A stretch of 64,000 bases of DNA from Lagopus muta. Its lineage: Eukaryota > Chordata > Aves > Galliformes > Phasianidae. The DNA is taken from contig NC_064437.1 in NCBI RefSeq assembly GCF_023343835.1, positions 258,001 through 322,000 on the forward strand. Reading direction: 5' to 3'. Shown here in pieces: positions 1 through 11,200 of the stretch. The notes under the pieces were generated by a model. It worked only from the letters and a program-made list of their open reading frames with translations, had not been told where the DNA came from and searched no databases. The translations under genes were made by a program, and so were the position numbers. Each line of letters starts with the position of its first letter. Positions within the stretch are counted from its first letter, which is position 1.

Positions 1-549
1 ACGGCCTGTCTGATCCCAACCCATCAGTCCAGACAGGACACTCCTGTCTCTCCTGGCACTGCCTGACTGTGATGGGCTGGCAGTCACATAGACAGTCACA
101 CAACACTTTCATAGGTAGAACTTCAGCAGTGCTGCAAGAGCAGCCAACCAACTCTCTTTTCCATGAATGCAGGAAGAAAACAATCATGCATTGCTCTCCA
201 GAGTCATTCTGAAACAGCAGAAGGCAGAGACACTGCTCCATGAGTTGAAATGCCGGAGCCAGACCAGCAGCAACGTCTGAAAACCCATCTCTGAGCCACC
301 GGGAGCAAACCCAGACTCACCAGCTAAAAGCCTGCTTCAACGAGAAGGCTACACTGAAGGCTGTTCTCTAAAAAGTATATCAAAGAAGTACATAATGTAA
401 ATTTAACACCGTGTTTGCTCCATCAGCTCTTACTGCCTCAGCCATTAAACACATCTGGGGCAGCTTTCAAGTGCCAGAGCTGCTGCAGGAGCCAGAACTC
501 CTACATGTCACAGAACAACCAGGTCAGGTGGTGCTTGCTGTGATTTTAC
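1..549. other. TYW3 intron 2 sequence, nothing else recognised
   Basis: This stretch lies 3' of TYW3 exon 2 on the minus strand. I looked for the next TYW3 exon (the block following HSMAIDSGFRNSG in mammals) and did not find it. No repeat family was recognised. Confidence 0.6.
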
Positions 550-648
550 CAGCAGCTGTGCGTCCTGCAGCTCCTGGCACAGCACATGGAGAACAAATGG
601 CTCAAACTTGAACATGACATTGCCGGTGGCGTTTTCCAGTGCTGCCAT
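550..648 (-). CDS. TYW3: TYW3 coding exon 2
   Basis: The acceptor TTTTTCAG precedes 648 (minus) and the donor GTAAAA follows 550. The exon is 99 nt, phase 0 to phase 0. Its translation holds FKFEPFVLHV and ends LQDAQLL, collinear with mammalian TYW3. It is too short to be recognised from ORF length alone. Confidence 0.93.
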
Positions 649-1551
649 CTGAAAAACATACAGTGTTTCAGTTAACACTGAAAATTTGTACTGTTAGTAC
701 CAAAGCTGTAAAAAGATCATTAGAAATGCAGCAAGCGTGATCCAAGTGAACCCGTTCTTCCAGCCGCTTTCAATTTTTCATTGCTCATAACACACAAACA
801 GTCCACAGATGCTCATAATTCTATAAGAAACTCTCCTTCACTGTAAAACCCAGGGATTTTCCCCAAGCCATCGCCCCGTCAGGCATCAGCGAGGCGTTTT
901 TTGGGTTCCGAGCAGGGCACCTCGCTGCCATCCCTCCGCCGTGCCGCATACATCACAGACAGCCGAAGGGCAGCCGTTACTTCCCCCACTGGCAGTGCTG
1001 CTCCGCACTTTGCGGTGGGATCGCTTGGCCCCAGCGCCGCTCCCCGCCCCGGATCCCCAGGCTCACAGCACCGCCGAGGCGCTGCGCGGATCCCCGCAGC
1101 TCCACCGCTCCGCGCCGCTCCCGCCGTCGTTCCCTCGAAATTCCGCCGCGGCTCGGCAGCTCCGCGCCCCGCTAAGAGCGCGGGGGCACCGCACTCCCAC
1201 GGCAGCCGCACCGCTTCCCACTGGAAGCCCGTCGTGCCGTTCGTTCCGCACGAGGCTCGGGAAGCGCAGCCCGACCCGCACGCCGCCCCGCGCCCTCCTC
1301 ACCACATCGGCGCGGCCGCACGGCTCGTGCGCCACCAGCAGCCACCGGCAGCGCCGCTTCGGGATCCCGGCGCTCAGCGCGGCGCCGCCCTCCGCCAGCA
1401 CGAGGCGCCCCGAGCAGGAGCTGGTGGTGCAGAACGGCGCGCGCCCGTTCAGCAGCCGCACTACGCCCGCCGCGCGCTCGTCCAGCGCGCCCCGCCGGCT
1501 GCAGTCCTGGCGCGCCGAGCGCTGCGCCTTCCAGCGCCCGAACGCCGCCAT
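550..1551 (-). CDS. TYW3: TYW3, tRNA wybutosine-synthesizing protein 3 (5' two coding exons, partial gene)
   Basis: TYW3 is the SAM-dependent methyltransferase that N4-methylates the yW-86 intermediate at position 37 of tRNA-Phe during wybutosine synthesis. Two coding exons are visible on the minus strand: 1551-1303 (83 codons) and 648-550 (33 codons), both phase 0. The first starts at an ATG in a GC-rich Kozak context (gccgccATGg) and contains the family signature TTSSCSGR (TTSSCAGR in mammals), then WLLVAHEPC. The second contains FKFEPFVLHV and LQDAQLL, matching the family in order. Together they make the first 116 residues; the human protein has about 259, so the rest lies beyond the left edge. 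No further exon was recognised in 1-549. The gene is head-to-head with CRYZ, as in mammals. Confidence 0.93.
1303..1551 (-). CDS. TYW3: TYW3 coding exon 1
   Basis: The ATG is at 1549-1551 (minus). The exon runs 249 nt to ...GCC GAT GTG, followed by donor GTGAGG at 1302-1297. It holds the N-terminal WKAQ element and the TTSSCSGR motif. The open frame continues past the donor to 1063, but that extension has no family similarity and is read as intron. Confidence 0.92.
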
Positions 1552-2069
1552 GGGGTGGCGCCCAACCCCGCGCCTACGGCGGCCGCGGCGCCGCTCCGAC
1601 GGGCGCCCGAGAGGGACAAACCTCTGCGCGCGCGAAGGGCTCGTCGTGCCGCCGAATTCCGCCCCGCGCTGATCCCGCCCCCGGCCGCGGGTCGCGAGGT
1701 GCGGGGTTGGCCGCGAAGCGCTTCTGCTGGTTTTCTGACTGTTGCTTTAAGAGTGAGCGGAAGCGGGGCGTCACGGGGTTTCGTTACCGCTCGGCGGTGC
1801 GTGACCGCGCTCAGAGTCCGTTTGGTAGCGCCGCGCACGCCGTTTCCGCAGCGCGTCTGCCCGTACCGCATCAGCATTGTGAGGTGCTCGGAATCAGGGG
1901 AATCTTGGTTGGTTTTGGGGTGCGGTTTTTTTTTTTTTTTGTGTGTGTACGGGAGCGGGGCTGAGTTCAATCTTCTGCTTGAGAAGAGGTGGTTTCGTTT
2001 CTTTCCTTTGACGGTGTAAAATAAAGTATGAAGTCGATGCATCGTTGTTACGTTTTCGTTTATTTCCAG
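1552..2069. promoter_or_regulatory. Bidirectional CpG-island promoter of TYW3 and CRYZ
   Basis: Only 526 bp separate the divergent start codons of TYW3 (1551, minus) and CRYZ (2078, plus). The CpG-dense island extends from about 880 to 2330 and so covers TYW3 exon 1 and CRYZ's first coding exon. A T15-16 tract at about 1926-1940 and an in-frame acceptor (tatttccag, ending 2069) imply that CRYZ has an upstream non-coding exon inside this interval. Its donor could not be fixed. Confidence 0.75.
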
Positions 2070-2077
2070 GTGTTCCG

Positions 2078-2194
2078 ATGGCCGCGGCGGCCGCAAGGGG
2101 CGCGATGAGGGCGGTCCGGGTGTTTGAGTTCGGGGGTCCCGAGGTGCTGAGGCTGCAGGCTGATGTTCCCATCCCCGCCCCGAAGGACATGCAG
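2078..2194 (+). CDS. CRYZ: CRYZ coding exon 1
   Basis: The exon starts at 2070 after tatttccag and the ATG is at 2078. It encodes 39 codons beginning with an Ala-rich leader, then [15 protein letters not shown]. It ends ...GAC ATG CAG at donor gtcggt, phase 0. The Ala run is GC-rich and probably not conserved outside birds. Confidence 0.93.
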
Positions 2195-5100
2195 GTCGGT
2201 GAGCTCTGAGCCCGGGCAGCCCTGCGGCCGCAGCCACGTGCGAAGCAGCTCTGCCCCTCCCGGCTCAGCAGCTGCCGTCCGCCCGCTTGCAGCCCAGGAC
2301 GTGGCATTTAGCACACGTGTGGGTTTTTGCGCTGTTGCGTTGGCTGCACGTTGCGCGTGAAGGATTCCGTGACGGCTGGAGTGCAGCACCGGTTGTTTAT
2401 CTCAGCACTTGAGCGCTGCTTTGCTGCTCTGTTGAAACGCCGTGATGCCGTGCTGTCAATTCTAAATTTAAACCTTTTGAAATGCTACTTAACAAATGTA
2501 ATTTTTTTCAGGTGTTAATTAAGGTCCACGCCTGTGGGGTAAACCCTGTGGAGACTTACGTCCGCTCTGGGAACTACGCTAGACTACCGGCTTTGCCTTA
2601 CACCCCCGGCTCCGACGTGGCTGGTGTGGTCGAGAGCGTCGGGGAAGGCGTGACTGCATTCAAGGTACTTGACGGGGCTTTAACTCCTTGTAGTTTGCAG
2701 AGCCGAGTAGCCGTGCGTTGTGCTGGGCGCTGCCGTTCTGTGAGTGGGGCTGGCTGTGTGCCTGGGCTCCCAGCAGGGCGACGTGTGCTTGCTCAGCGCC
2801 GCTGCGTCCTCTGCCCTGTGATCGCTGTTGAAGAACAGATACGGTGCTTGGTTACCTCAGGGTATAGTAAGAGCATGGCTTTTTTCCACACTAAACAAAA
2901 ATGATTTTTTTGGTTTTGTTGTGTTTGGAATCTGGGTGGCGTTCTCTGATGTTGAGATTCATTGAGGTTAACACTAATGGGGCAGTAGGGTTGTGTGTCA
3001 CACTGTAAGGAGGAGGCTGTTGAAATTCTGTGGTTTGTGTTGGTGGCATTGATCGTATGCATTAACACAAAAACCTTCTCTGTGGCAAAGACAGTTGTTG
3101 GTTTTTAATAGGAAAGCTTCTGGGAAGAATCCAAACTTGTTCTTGATGTATATTAAGGAAGGAAGTAAGGGAAATGATTAATTTCTCTGTTTTGTTTCCC
3201 TGCTTTCTAGAGAGGTGACAGGGTTTTTGCCTCTGCTACGCTCTCTGGAGGATATGCAGAGTATGCAGTTGCTGAAGCCAGTACAGTCTTTCCTTTGTCG
3301 GATAAGCTGAATTTCAGTCAAGGAGCAGCGATTACAATACCCTACTTCACTGCTTACCGTGCTCTTTTCCTGAAGTAAGCTGCCAAATTAAAGCTTGTGC
3401 ATTTTGCTATTGAACTTTTAAAATACTAAAGCCAATGTTTTCATTGTCCTGTTAAATGAGGGAATGTGGAGGCATCATTGTGTGGAGAGACTTCAGCTAC
3501 ATGTACTGTGCTGCTAGAGCCTGTAAGCTACTGATAGCATTTACCTGGGAAGGGAAATATTAAGAGAACAGACCTCAAAGGCTTCCTTAGTACACATCAT
3601 GTAATAAATGCTGCAGCACTGTACAAGGAGTAAGAGCCAGTTGTGTATCAGCTGGAGGAGATGGAAGATGTGGAAGTCTGGTCTTGCTTGGTGGAGGAGA
3701 TGGTTAAAACTAGCGTGGTTTATTTGAAGACCTGTTTGTTGCGGGGGAGACCTTGCATTGAGGTGAATACCAGGATGTTGACTTGCTGCTTGTTGCATGT
3801 TGATGTAACTGCACGTTACTTAAATTCATAAATGATGTGGTTTGTTTTGTGTTCCTGTTTTTTCCAACGAGAATGATCGTACTTAGCCATAACATGAATT
3901 GGGAATAATACTGTGTAAGATAAGATTTGGTACAGTGCTGTGTAGTGGCCATGTGTTGTAATCATCATGCCAATATTGTATGTCTTTTTTTGTTCAGAGG
4001 GCATGCCAAAGCAGGGGAAAGCGTACTAATTCATGGTGCAAGTGGAGGTGTAAGTATTCTGAAAAGGCAAGTCATTAAAAATTGGGTTTTCTGTTCTTGT
4101 ATCTGTCTTCCCCTCTGTTCTGTGATTTCTGCTTACATCCATACCAATAAATTGATTAACAAAAAATAAGTCTTTCTTCGAACACCTTGTTTTCCTAAAG
4201 CAGAAATCTTGTTATCCCAAGTAACCCTGAAACTATGTGAGGGATCCAGTAAGGCCCCTTGTGCAGAGGGTTCTGTGATAAATACTTTGCTGCAGTTGGA
4301 AGGTGAGCCAGAAGCTGTATGTTAAAGGTGATGGCAAAAAGCTGTGGTTTTTGGTTATGTGCAAGATGTTCTCAGTTCTCTGAAAAGCAATCACTAATAG
4401 GTAGCAACTTTGCATTGCTGGGGTATTATTGCCTAACAGCTAGCTTTTCAAGGAGAGATACTGGAGTATATCAGCTGATGGCTGAATGCTCCTTGAAATT
4501 GCACACCTGGTTTGCTTTGGTGTTACGTGGTGAAATTTCAGATCTCTGTCAGATGAAGTTCAAATTTCTCATCTCTTGTACTCTGCATCTTCAACTTCTG
4601 CCGATGCACAAACAGCTGCCATCAACTGGCAAACTTTTGTGAACTGTTTGTCAGACAGTTGATGATGACAGTCTTGTGGGAAACCGTCCTCATTCTAAGA
4701 TGCTATAATACTGAATATCAATTTAGTAATCTTTTTTTTTTCCCCAAGGGATAAACATAGTGTTTCTGCAGTTTATGTGCCTCTTGAAGAGATGTACTGG
4801 CTTTGGTTTGTTGAAGAAAATACTGCAAATCTGTTTTTCTACGTGTTGTGACCGTTGTTGCGGGAATATTTACAGAAGCAGTGAATAGATGTACAGGGAT
4901 GAAGCACTTGCTGCAGCCAAAAGATCTTTGTTGCATCTTTTCTTCTAAGTCATGCTGTTTTCCATAATTATTCTTAAAAATGTGTGTTCTTTTGAATATT
5001 TATCTGAAGATCAGCCTGGCTGTGAAGTATTTCAGTTACATTTCATAGGCTCCAAAGCCAGCTTTCTCTGAAGGCATCCCTTCATGCTGATGGCCGTTAA

Positions 5101-6500
5101 ACGAGCATGCAGACAACACAACAAGACACAGAGCCTCACTATGCCTGTGGAAACATCCTTTCCTTTTTTTTAATACTATTGGGGTATCTTTAAGATCCAA
5201 ATTAATTACTGTAGCTGAAGAAATACATGACCAGGCGAACTTTAAAAATAGTTAAGTTCCAACTGGTAAATGTGTCAAATTTAAAATGCAGAGTTGTTTT
5301 TGTTGTTCTGATTTCCTCCTCTTTCTCTCCCAGGTGGGAATAGCAGCATGTCAGATTGCCAGAGCTTATGGCTTAAAGGTTTTGGGCACGGCAGGAACTG
5401 AGGAGGGTATGAATATTATTCTGAGAAATGGTGCTCACCAAGCATTTAATCACAGAGAAGCTAATTATCTTGACAAAATTAAGGTGAGTACATACTGGGT
5501 CTAGCTCATGCAGCATCTCTCTATTAACTTTAAAGAAAAAAGAAAGTGAACACTTGTTTGTGGAAAATTTTAAGAACAAATTTATGCAGTGGCATTTCGG
5601 AAAATCCCAGTATGATAGTTTTCCTAACTCAGCACCTGTACATCTGCTATTGGCCATCAGCCTTAGCACAAAGTCTGTATATAAAAAGCAATCAGCTGCC
5701 AAAGGTGTGCTTTCAGTAGTATATGAAATGTACAGCAGCACCAAAACACTAAGTGAAGTAACTTTCTATGTATTCTATTCTGGTAGGAATATACCAAGAT
5801 GCAAGGAGTTAATATAATAGTAGAAATGCTCTCCAACGTCAATCTGGCTGCTGACTTACATCTGCTGTCCCAGGCAGGAAGGGTGATGGTACGTATTTTC
5901 TGTCCCTTGGGTTTGCATGTTGAACTGTGCAATCTGACAGTGAGAACTTAAACTCTCTTTTAACATGGCTCTAACAGGTTGTGGGCTGCAGAGGTTCCAT
6001 TGAGATAAACCCCAGAGACACCATGAGCAAAGAGTCCAGCATCATTGGTGTTGGTCGGTTTCTTGAAACTGAGGTATGAAAATAACATTTTTTTTTTAGA
6101 GATTTCTTCGGTGATCTTTTCCTGTTGAAACAGTTGTCTGTGTTAAAAACAGGAGTGAAAGCATAATTTGACTATGAGGACTCTGTGTGCGAGTTCCTTT
6201 ACGTTTTGATTTAATCTTAAGAACACCATAACATGCTTTTGGGTTGCAAGCATCGATTTGACGCTGGCAGAAACAGTTCGTACTTTTCTAAAATGCAGAG
6301 ACCTCGTGGTGGTAAATGCTGCCTCTTATTTTCTGTAGGAGGAGAGGCGTGAATGTGCGAGGGCAGTCCTTGACGGCGTGGAGTCTGGCTGGCTGAAGCC
6401 AGTGGTGGGCCCCCAGTACCCCCTGCAGGAAGCAGCTAAGGCTCATGAGGACATTATTCACAGCAGTGGTGCTCGAGGAAAGATGGTACTCCTGCCATAA
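2078..6500 (+). CDS. CRYZ: CRYZ, zeta-crystallin / NADPH:quinone oxidoreductase (complete, 8 coding exons)
   Basis: CRYZ is a cytosolic, zinc-independent medium-chain dehydrogenase/reductase that reduces ortho-quinones by one electron from NADPH. It also binds AU-rich mRNA elements and is a lens crystallin in some mammals. Coding exons: 2078-2194, 2512-2664, 3211-3374, 3998-4049, 5334-5483, 5787-5888, 5978-6073, 6339-6500. They sum to 996 nt, or 331 residues plus stop; human CRYZ has 329. All junction phases agree. Visible motifs in order: [14 protein letters not shown] (N-term), [36 protein letters not shown], the nucleotide-binding stretch [33 protein letters not shown], then INPRDTM and GWLKPVVG. 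No zinc-ligand lobe is seen, as expected for the quinone reductase branch. The start was chosen at the first ATG after the acceptor; a second in-frame ATG nine codons on is also possible. Confidence 0.97.
2512..2664 (+). CDS. CRYZ: CRYZ coding exon 2
   Basis: The exon lies between a strong polypyrimidine acceptor (tttttttcag) and donor gtactt, 51 codons, phase 0. It encodes [16 protein letters not shown], then [16 protein letters not shown], the GroES-like substrate-binding fold. Confidence 0.97.
3211..3374 (+). CDS. CRYZ: CRYZ coding exon 3
   Basis: Acceptor tgctttctag and donor gtaagc bound 164 nt, leaving phase 2. The exon encodes [17 protein letters not shown] and [16 protein letters not shown], completing the GroES-like lobe. 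Confidence 0.97.
3998..4049 (+). CDS. CRYZ: CRYZ coding exon 4
   Basis: This small 52-nt exon completes a Lys codon split across the junction and encodes [13 protein letters not shown], the start of the NADPH-binding Rossmann segment. The donor is ggt|gtaagt. The next exon resumes in phase 0 with VGIAACQIA. Confidence 0.96.
5334..5483 (+). CDS. CRYZ: CRYZ coding exon 5
   Basis: Acceptor tctctcccag and donor gtgagt bound 50 codons. The exon encodes [20 protein letters not shown] and [11 protein letters not shown], the central Rossmann fold. Confidence 0.97.
5787..5888 (+). CDS. CRYZ: CRYZ coding exon 6
   Basis: This is a 34-codon exon with acceptor ttctggtag and donor gtacgt. It encodes INIIVEML-like sequence ([13 protein letters not shown]), then LLSQAGRVM, aligning with mammalian GIDIIIEMLANVNL. 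Confidence 0.95.
5978..6073 (+). CDS. CRYZ: CRYZ coding exon 7
   Basis: This is a 32-codon exon with acceptor tctaacag and donor gtatga. It encodes [16 protein letters not shown] and KESSIIGV, a highly conserved block. Confidence 0.96.
6339..6500 (+). CDS. CRYZ: CRYZ coding exon 8 with stop
   Basis: After acceptor ttttctgtag, 53 codons encode [13 protein letters not shown] and [17 protein letters not shown], then TAA at 6498-6500. This closes the protein two residues longer than the human form. Confidence 0.96.
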   Translation, partial: EERRECARAVLDGVESGWLKPVVGPQYPLQEAAKAHEDIIHSSGARGKMVLLP

Positions 6501-6572
6501 AGTATTTCTCCATCTACTTTATAGCTCTTCTAACTGCACCTTTGCTTACGTGATTCATTGAACATTTTTTTT

Positions 6573-6578
6573 AATAAA
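6573..6578 (+). terminator. CRYZ polyadenylation signal AATAAA
   Basis: A canonical AATAAA lies 73 nt after the CRYZ stop codon, giving a short 3'UTR. No competing hexamer was noticed before it. Confidence 0.7.
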
Positions 6579-6599
6579 ATGCATTTTTAATCAGGTTTC

Positions 6600-7949
6600 A
6601 GAACAAGAACAAGTGCTAGCTTACATTAGTTAGTTATGCTGATTCATTAGCAGTGTTTTCTTTTTGTATAAGCAATGTTGGGCAAAATTTATGGTAATTT
6701 GTGTAACTTTTTTTGGTTGATGTGGAAATAATAACTGCACTGGTTTGACACTGTGATGGGAAACTGGGAATCTCAGCTGGAGTCTGATACAAAGCACTAC
6801 TTGAAGTGAGGGCATTGGGAAGCTGTAAGCAGTGCAGAATGAAGCCTGCTTTGTGAGCAGATTGACAAAGGTATGAAGCCAATGACACACATGTAATTAA
6901 GGCTGTAAATTCATTAGCCACAAAACTTGTTTCTTTCATCTTGTCACAGAATTTGCTTGGAATCAAAGCTCTTTTTGTCAGGATAGTTCACTTCCTAGCT
7001 CAAAAAATGGCCAAAGAATCTCTCAAGTATGAATTACTTGAAAGCAGAAGCAGTTCTGTTTTGCTGTGCCTGACTTGGAGCCTAGCTGACAACACCCCAG
7101 TTAATGCCAAGAGTAACTGGAGCTGTGTGTGCAGCATATTTGCTGCTTTGCAAACAATCATGCTGGCAGAAGCAGTTGATTCCTTGATGGTACGTGGCTG
7201 TCAAAGCAATTGCAGGTCTTCCTGTGACCCATATTAATTTTAAAGTCACATGAATCCCTGCCTGTAATGAGGAGAAATGGGTCTGTGCTGCTTTCATGGG
7301 TAACTGAAATCAGTGTTATTTCATGACTGGATCTGTATGTATTGTTGGCTTGTTCCAAATACAGCAATCCAAACCCCATTTCTTTGAAGCGTTGCCAGTT
7401 CTTGCATTCAGAATGCAGCATGGTGTTACAGTTCGGTGTACCTTTCAGTGGAATGGTTCTCTAATGAGAATAGCCCTTATCTTTAAGGATGGGCTCTTCT
7501 GCTTCTCTGAGGAGAAATGACCCTGTCCTGAGCAGAGCCTTGTTTGCCCATGAAGGTTACCTGCTTTGTGGCATTTGGCTTGGACTCTGTTGGTGTCATT
7601 GCGGCACACAGCGGTGCAGTTCTCTGTGCAGGGTGACACCATTTTCTGAGCTGTGATTTCTCTGAACGGGCACTCATTTCTACTGCTATTTGTTTAATCT
7701 AAACTGAGAAAGTAGTTGGCAAAATCTTTTGGAGTGTCCGGACTTCTCTGCATCTGCGATCCGTTACTGAAGAAGTGTTAAGGCAGAAGAGGACCCCCCG
7801 TCTGTGTCTTTAAGACTCCTGCTCAGATCGTAAGGCTTTGTTTTAGTCTCAGTGGGCAGCTGGTGGGAGGCCATGTACATACGGAGGTGGCAATGAACGC
7901 AGGTATTGTATGAACTTCGGGTCAACGCCTACCAGCAACAACCTGAAAC
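6600..7949. other. Intergenic spacer between CRYZ and ERICH3
   Basis: This AT-neutral sequence lacks CpG clustering until about 7950. The short ORFs on both strands have no recognisable family or splice context. No repeat family was recognised. Confidence 0.6.
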
Positions 7950-8257
7950 GAGCGCTGGGCAGGGCGTATCTGCAGCGTGGGTTTGGAGGGGCTGAGCGCA
8001 GCCCCTGGGGAAGGCGCAGAGGAAAGGAGCGCCTTCCTCGGGCTGCCGAGGCGCGGACAGCCGCCCGCTGCGAGAAACGGCAGCCAGAAACGGGAGGCCG
8101 CGCCGTGCCGGCCGCACGGGGGCGCTGTGGGGGGCGGCGCTGCTCCGCCGTTGGCCCCGCCCCGCAATCCCGTGTCCTGGCAACGGCGTGGGACGCGAGC
8201 GGCGGCGTCGGGCAGCACCGAGCAGCACCGAGCGCTGCCCCCGGAGCCGGCGCGGCC
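7950..8257 (+). promoter_or_regulatory. ERICH3 CpG-island promoter and 5'UTR
   Basis: A CpG-dense island with GC-box-like words (ggggcggc, ccccgcccc) starts near 7950 and runs to about 8480, through ERICH3 exon 1. The initiator codon at 8258 sits in a gcggccATGa context. The transcription start was not placed. Confidence 0.7.
8172..8184 (+). promoter_or_regulatory. RFX X-box-like site
   Basis: GTGTCC-T-GGCAAC fits the RFX consensus GTNRCC-N(0-3)-RGYAAC except at one position of the left half-site. It lies 74-86 nt upstream of the ERICH3 ATG, where X-boxes of ciliary genes usually sit. Function is inferred. Confidence 0.5.
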
Positions 8258-8277
8258 ATGAGCGGCTCTCAGCCGGG
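8258..8277 (+). CDS. ERICH3: ERICH3 coding exon 1
   Basis: The ATG is at 8258 in the CpG island. Twenty coding nt (MSGSQP plus GG) end at donor gtgagt. The exon joins in frame to 12667 to give [14 protein letters not shown], matching the mammalian start. Confidence 0.9.
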
Positions 8278-11200
8278 GTGAGTGAGGCGGCGCGGGGCTG
8301 GACGCGGCAGGCGATGTCCCGTCTCCTAGTCCGGCACGGCGCGGACCGAGGCGGGCTCTGTTCCTCCGCTCTCGCCGCTGCGGAGCTCTGCGCGGCGCCG
8401 CCCGCACGGCGGGATTCGGGGGCGTTCGGTACGACGGAGAAAGGAGTGAGGATGCGATAAGGGAGCAGCGCGGGCTGCGCGTCGGCACGGTGTTTGCAGG
8501 TCTGGCTGTGTTCCAAGCGCAGCATCTCTTCCGTGAGGCAGCACACGGAGCTCCAAATTGAAACACCGAGCGCCTTATCCCGGAGGGTTTTTCTGCGGTG
8601 GTTGCCGCAAAGGGCAGTCGTGCGTTGCGGGCAGCGTCTGCTTTCGGTTCGATTGCTGGGAAATGAGCACATTGCGTGCTCATAGCGCTCCCAGGGTCGC
8701 TGTCTGCACCCGCGGGCATTCGGTGAGGCGCTGGGGCCGATAGCAGCTCTCCCTGGCATGTGAAACGTCTCTTCCTGCTGTGCTGCACCCTTCCAGCAGC
8801 TCCGCATCGCAGCTGCACGCTGTGGGCTGGGGACAGAACCAGAAGTGAGAGCTCTTAGGCCGAGGAGCAGCTCCTGCTGCCCCCAGTTCTGTGCAGCACT
8901 GCTGTGCACCAGCTGAGCCGTCGGTGCGCGGTCTGATCGCTCCTATTTCAGCCCGTGTCGTCTCTCTCCCTGCCGCTATGCGTGGCTGCACAGAGCCTGG
9001 CTCCTCTCCGCCATCTGCCGCTGGCTGTTGAGGTGCCCAAAATACGAGAAAGACATCGAGGTGCTGGAGTGCGCTGGAGGACAGTGAAGCTGTGAAGGAG
9101 CTGGAGCACAGAACTTTGGGGAGCAGCTGAGGGAACTGGGGTCATTCAGCCTGGAGCAGAGGAGGCTCAGAGGGCGCCTCATTGCTCCCCACAGCTCCTG
9201 CAGGAGGTCAGGGTGAGATGGGGATCGGCCTCTGCTCCCAGAGAACAACGGCAGGATGGGAGGTGATGGCCTCACACTGTGCCAGAGGTCCTCCCTCTTG
9301 CACTCAGCTATCACCTGAATAAAACTGCACGCTTGCAATTTTGTGGCCTTGAAATAAAGCAATTAATTATTGTTAGAATCCCAAGCACCATCAGAACATC
9401 AAGTTATCTACTGACCTCAGTAAGTTCTGGTTCAGCAGTTGTACTCTTGAATGGTTTCTCGTAATTGAATGAGTAGTAGCTGACTTAAATGAATGCAGCA
9501 GCCCCATCTGTGCCTGGCGCTGCAGTTTGAAGGCTTTGTGCCCATAAGGTCGGTTGGTGACTGCTTGGGCGTGTGCAGCTTTCCTCTTTTGAAGGAGGGC
9601 TCCCAAGCATGTTAATGACTGTTTACATGCATTAATAGTGATAGGACAAGGGGAATGGTTTTAAAGTGTGATAAGGGAGGTTTAGGTTGAATATTAAGAG
9701 GAAGTTTTTCAGCCAGAGGGTGGTAAGGCACTGGAACAGGTTGCCCAAGGAGGCTGTGGATGCCCCATCCCTGCAGGCATCCAAGGCCAGGCTGGATGTG
9801 GCCCTGGGCAGCCTGGGCTGCTGGTTGGCGACCTGCACACAGCAGGGGTTGGAGTGAGATGATCACTGTGGTCCTTTGCAACCCAGGCCATTCTATGACT
9901 ATGGTGATTGCAGATGGTATGACCTGCATCCTAGCAAGGCACAGACCTCCTTGTGTGGAGGCGGAGGATCATTTTATTGGCTTTTCATCACCTTTTTGAA
10001 AGAAAGGAATCCAAACACACCCCAATTACCTTTGGCATTCCCTTCACTTAGCTTAAGCCTGGGGGCACCAAAGCAAGGCATTCATGTAGGAAGCAGCAGT
10101 TTGTGTTCTGGATGTCTGTATGGCTTGCAGCTGGCAGAACTGTTCCTTGAGATGAGCTTGTGCCTTTTAGTGACAGTCAGGCCAGTCCCAGTGAGGATTC
10201 ACAAAGTCCTCCCAGGACTTAATGCTCTCTGCAAAGCTGATGGCCTGTTCTGGGACTAGGAGGGAAGGCAGGCAGGCTGGGTGCTGAGGCAATCATCTCC
10301 CATACAAGCCCTCTCCCTGTGCTGTGGGACACTGAACTTGCTGCTTGTGGCTGGCAGCCTGTGCTTCTGCATTATGGATTTGTTCTGTCTGAAAGTTTTT
10401 CTGTCTATATCCTCAACAGAAAGCATGTGCAGTGCAGTAGTTTATTAAAGTTAGGAATGCATCTCCATCAGAGTGAGAACTGCTGGTTGGACTGGAGAGG
10501 CAGTGAGCTGCAGCTGTAACATACAGCACAGGAGCTGTCTATGACTCTACCAATCAATAACTAAAGCTTTGATGCCACCTTAGATTATTTCTTTGGTAAG
10601 CAGCCACTAACTTACTTGCACTGTAAATAATTAACCCTGAACTTTTGCTACCTAAGGCCAGTGCAGGAGGCCTACTGAGATTTTGTCCTGCTGTCCCCGA
10701 ATGGCCATCAAAGTCACTGTGCCACACAGCAGTGGCTCTGAACACAGTGCATGGGGCTATGTAAGCTGATAAAAAACAGGTGCTGTTAATCAAACAACGG
10801 TGGCAGTGAAAAGCAAAGCAAATCCTGTAGGTATAGGATTCTGAGCAGACAGGGCCTTGATCTGGGGGAGCTGCAATGATCTGTTGCGTGTTCTGTTCTG
10901 TTTTGTGCTCTGTGGGTCTGCACAGCTGTGTGCTGCAGTGAACCCTCTGGGCAGGTTCAACTGCTGTGTGTTGGACTTTGGCACCTCAGTACAATTTTTA
11001 AATGGCAAAATAAACCTTGGTTCTTCTGGTGTCTGTGGCTCTGTTCTGCCAGTTAATTGGAATATTTGTTCTTGCCTTAAGGACACGTTGCTTTCATTAA
11101 TGGGGAAAAAAGAATTGGCTCCAGTGACAGCAATTTATATCTCTGACTGAGTTGTGGAGGTGCTGCCAAGGCAGTGTCAGTGACACGGGCCCACGAGGGG

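Noticed and set aside
901-2019. Long plus-strand ORF (372 codons) over the TYW3/CRYZ CpG island, with others at 941-1672 and 1461-2237
   Set aside because: GC-rich sequence lacks stop codons by composition. The true coding exon here is TYW3 exon 1 on the minus strand; the product is Arg/Ala/Pro low-complexity.
7922-8909. Long minus-strand ORFs (298 and 326 codons) over the ERICH3 CpG island
   Set aside because: They are composition-driven ORFs rich in Arg, Ala and Pro, with no family features, antisense to the ERICH3 promoter and first exon.
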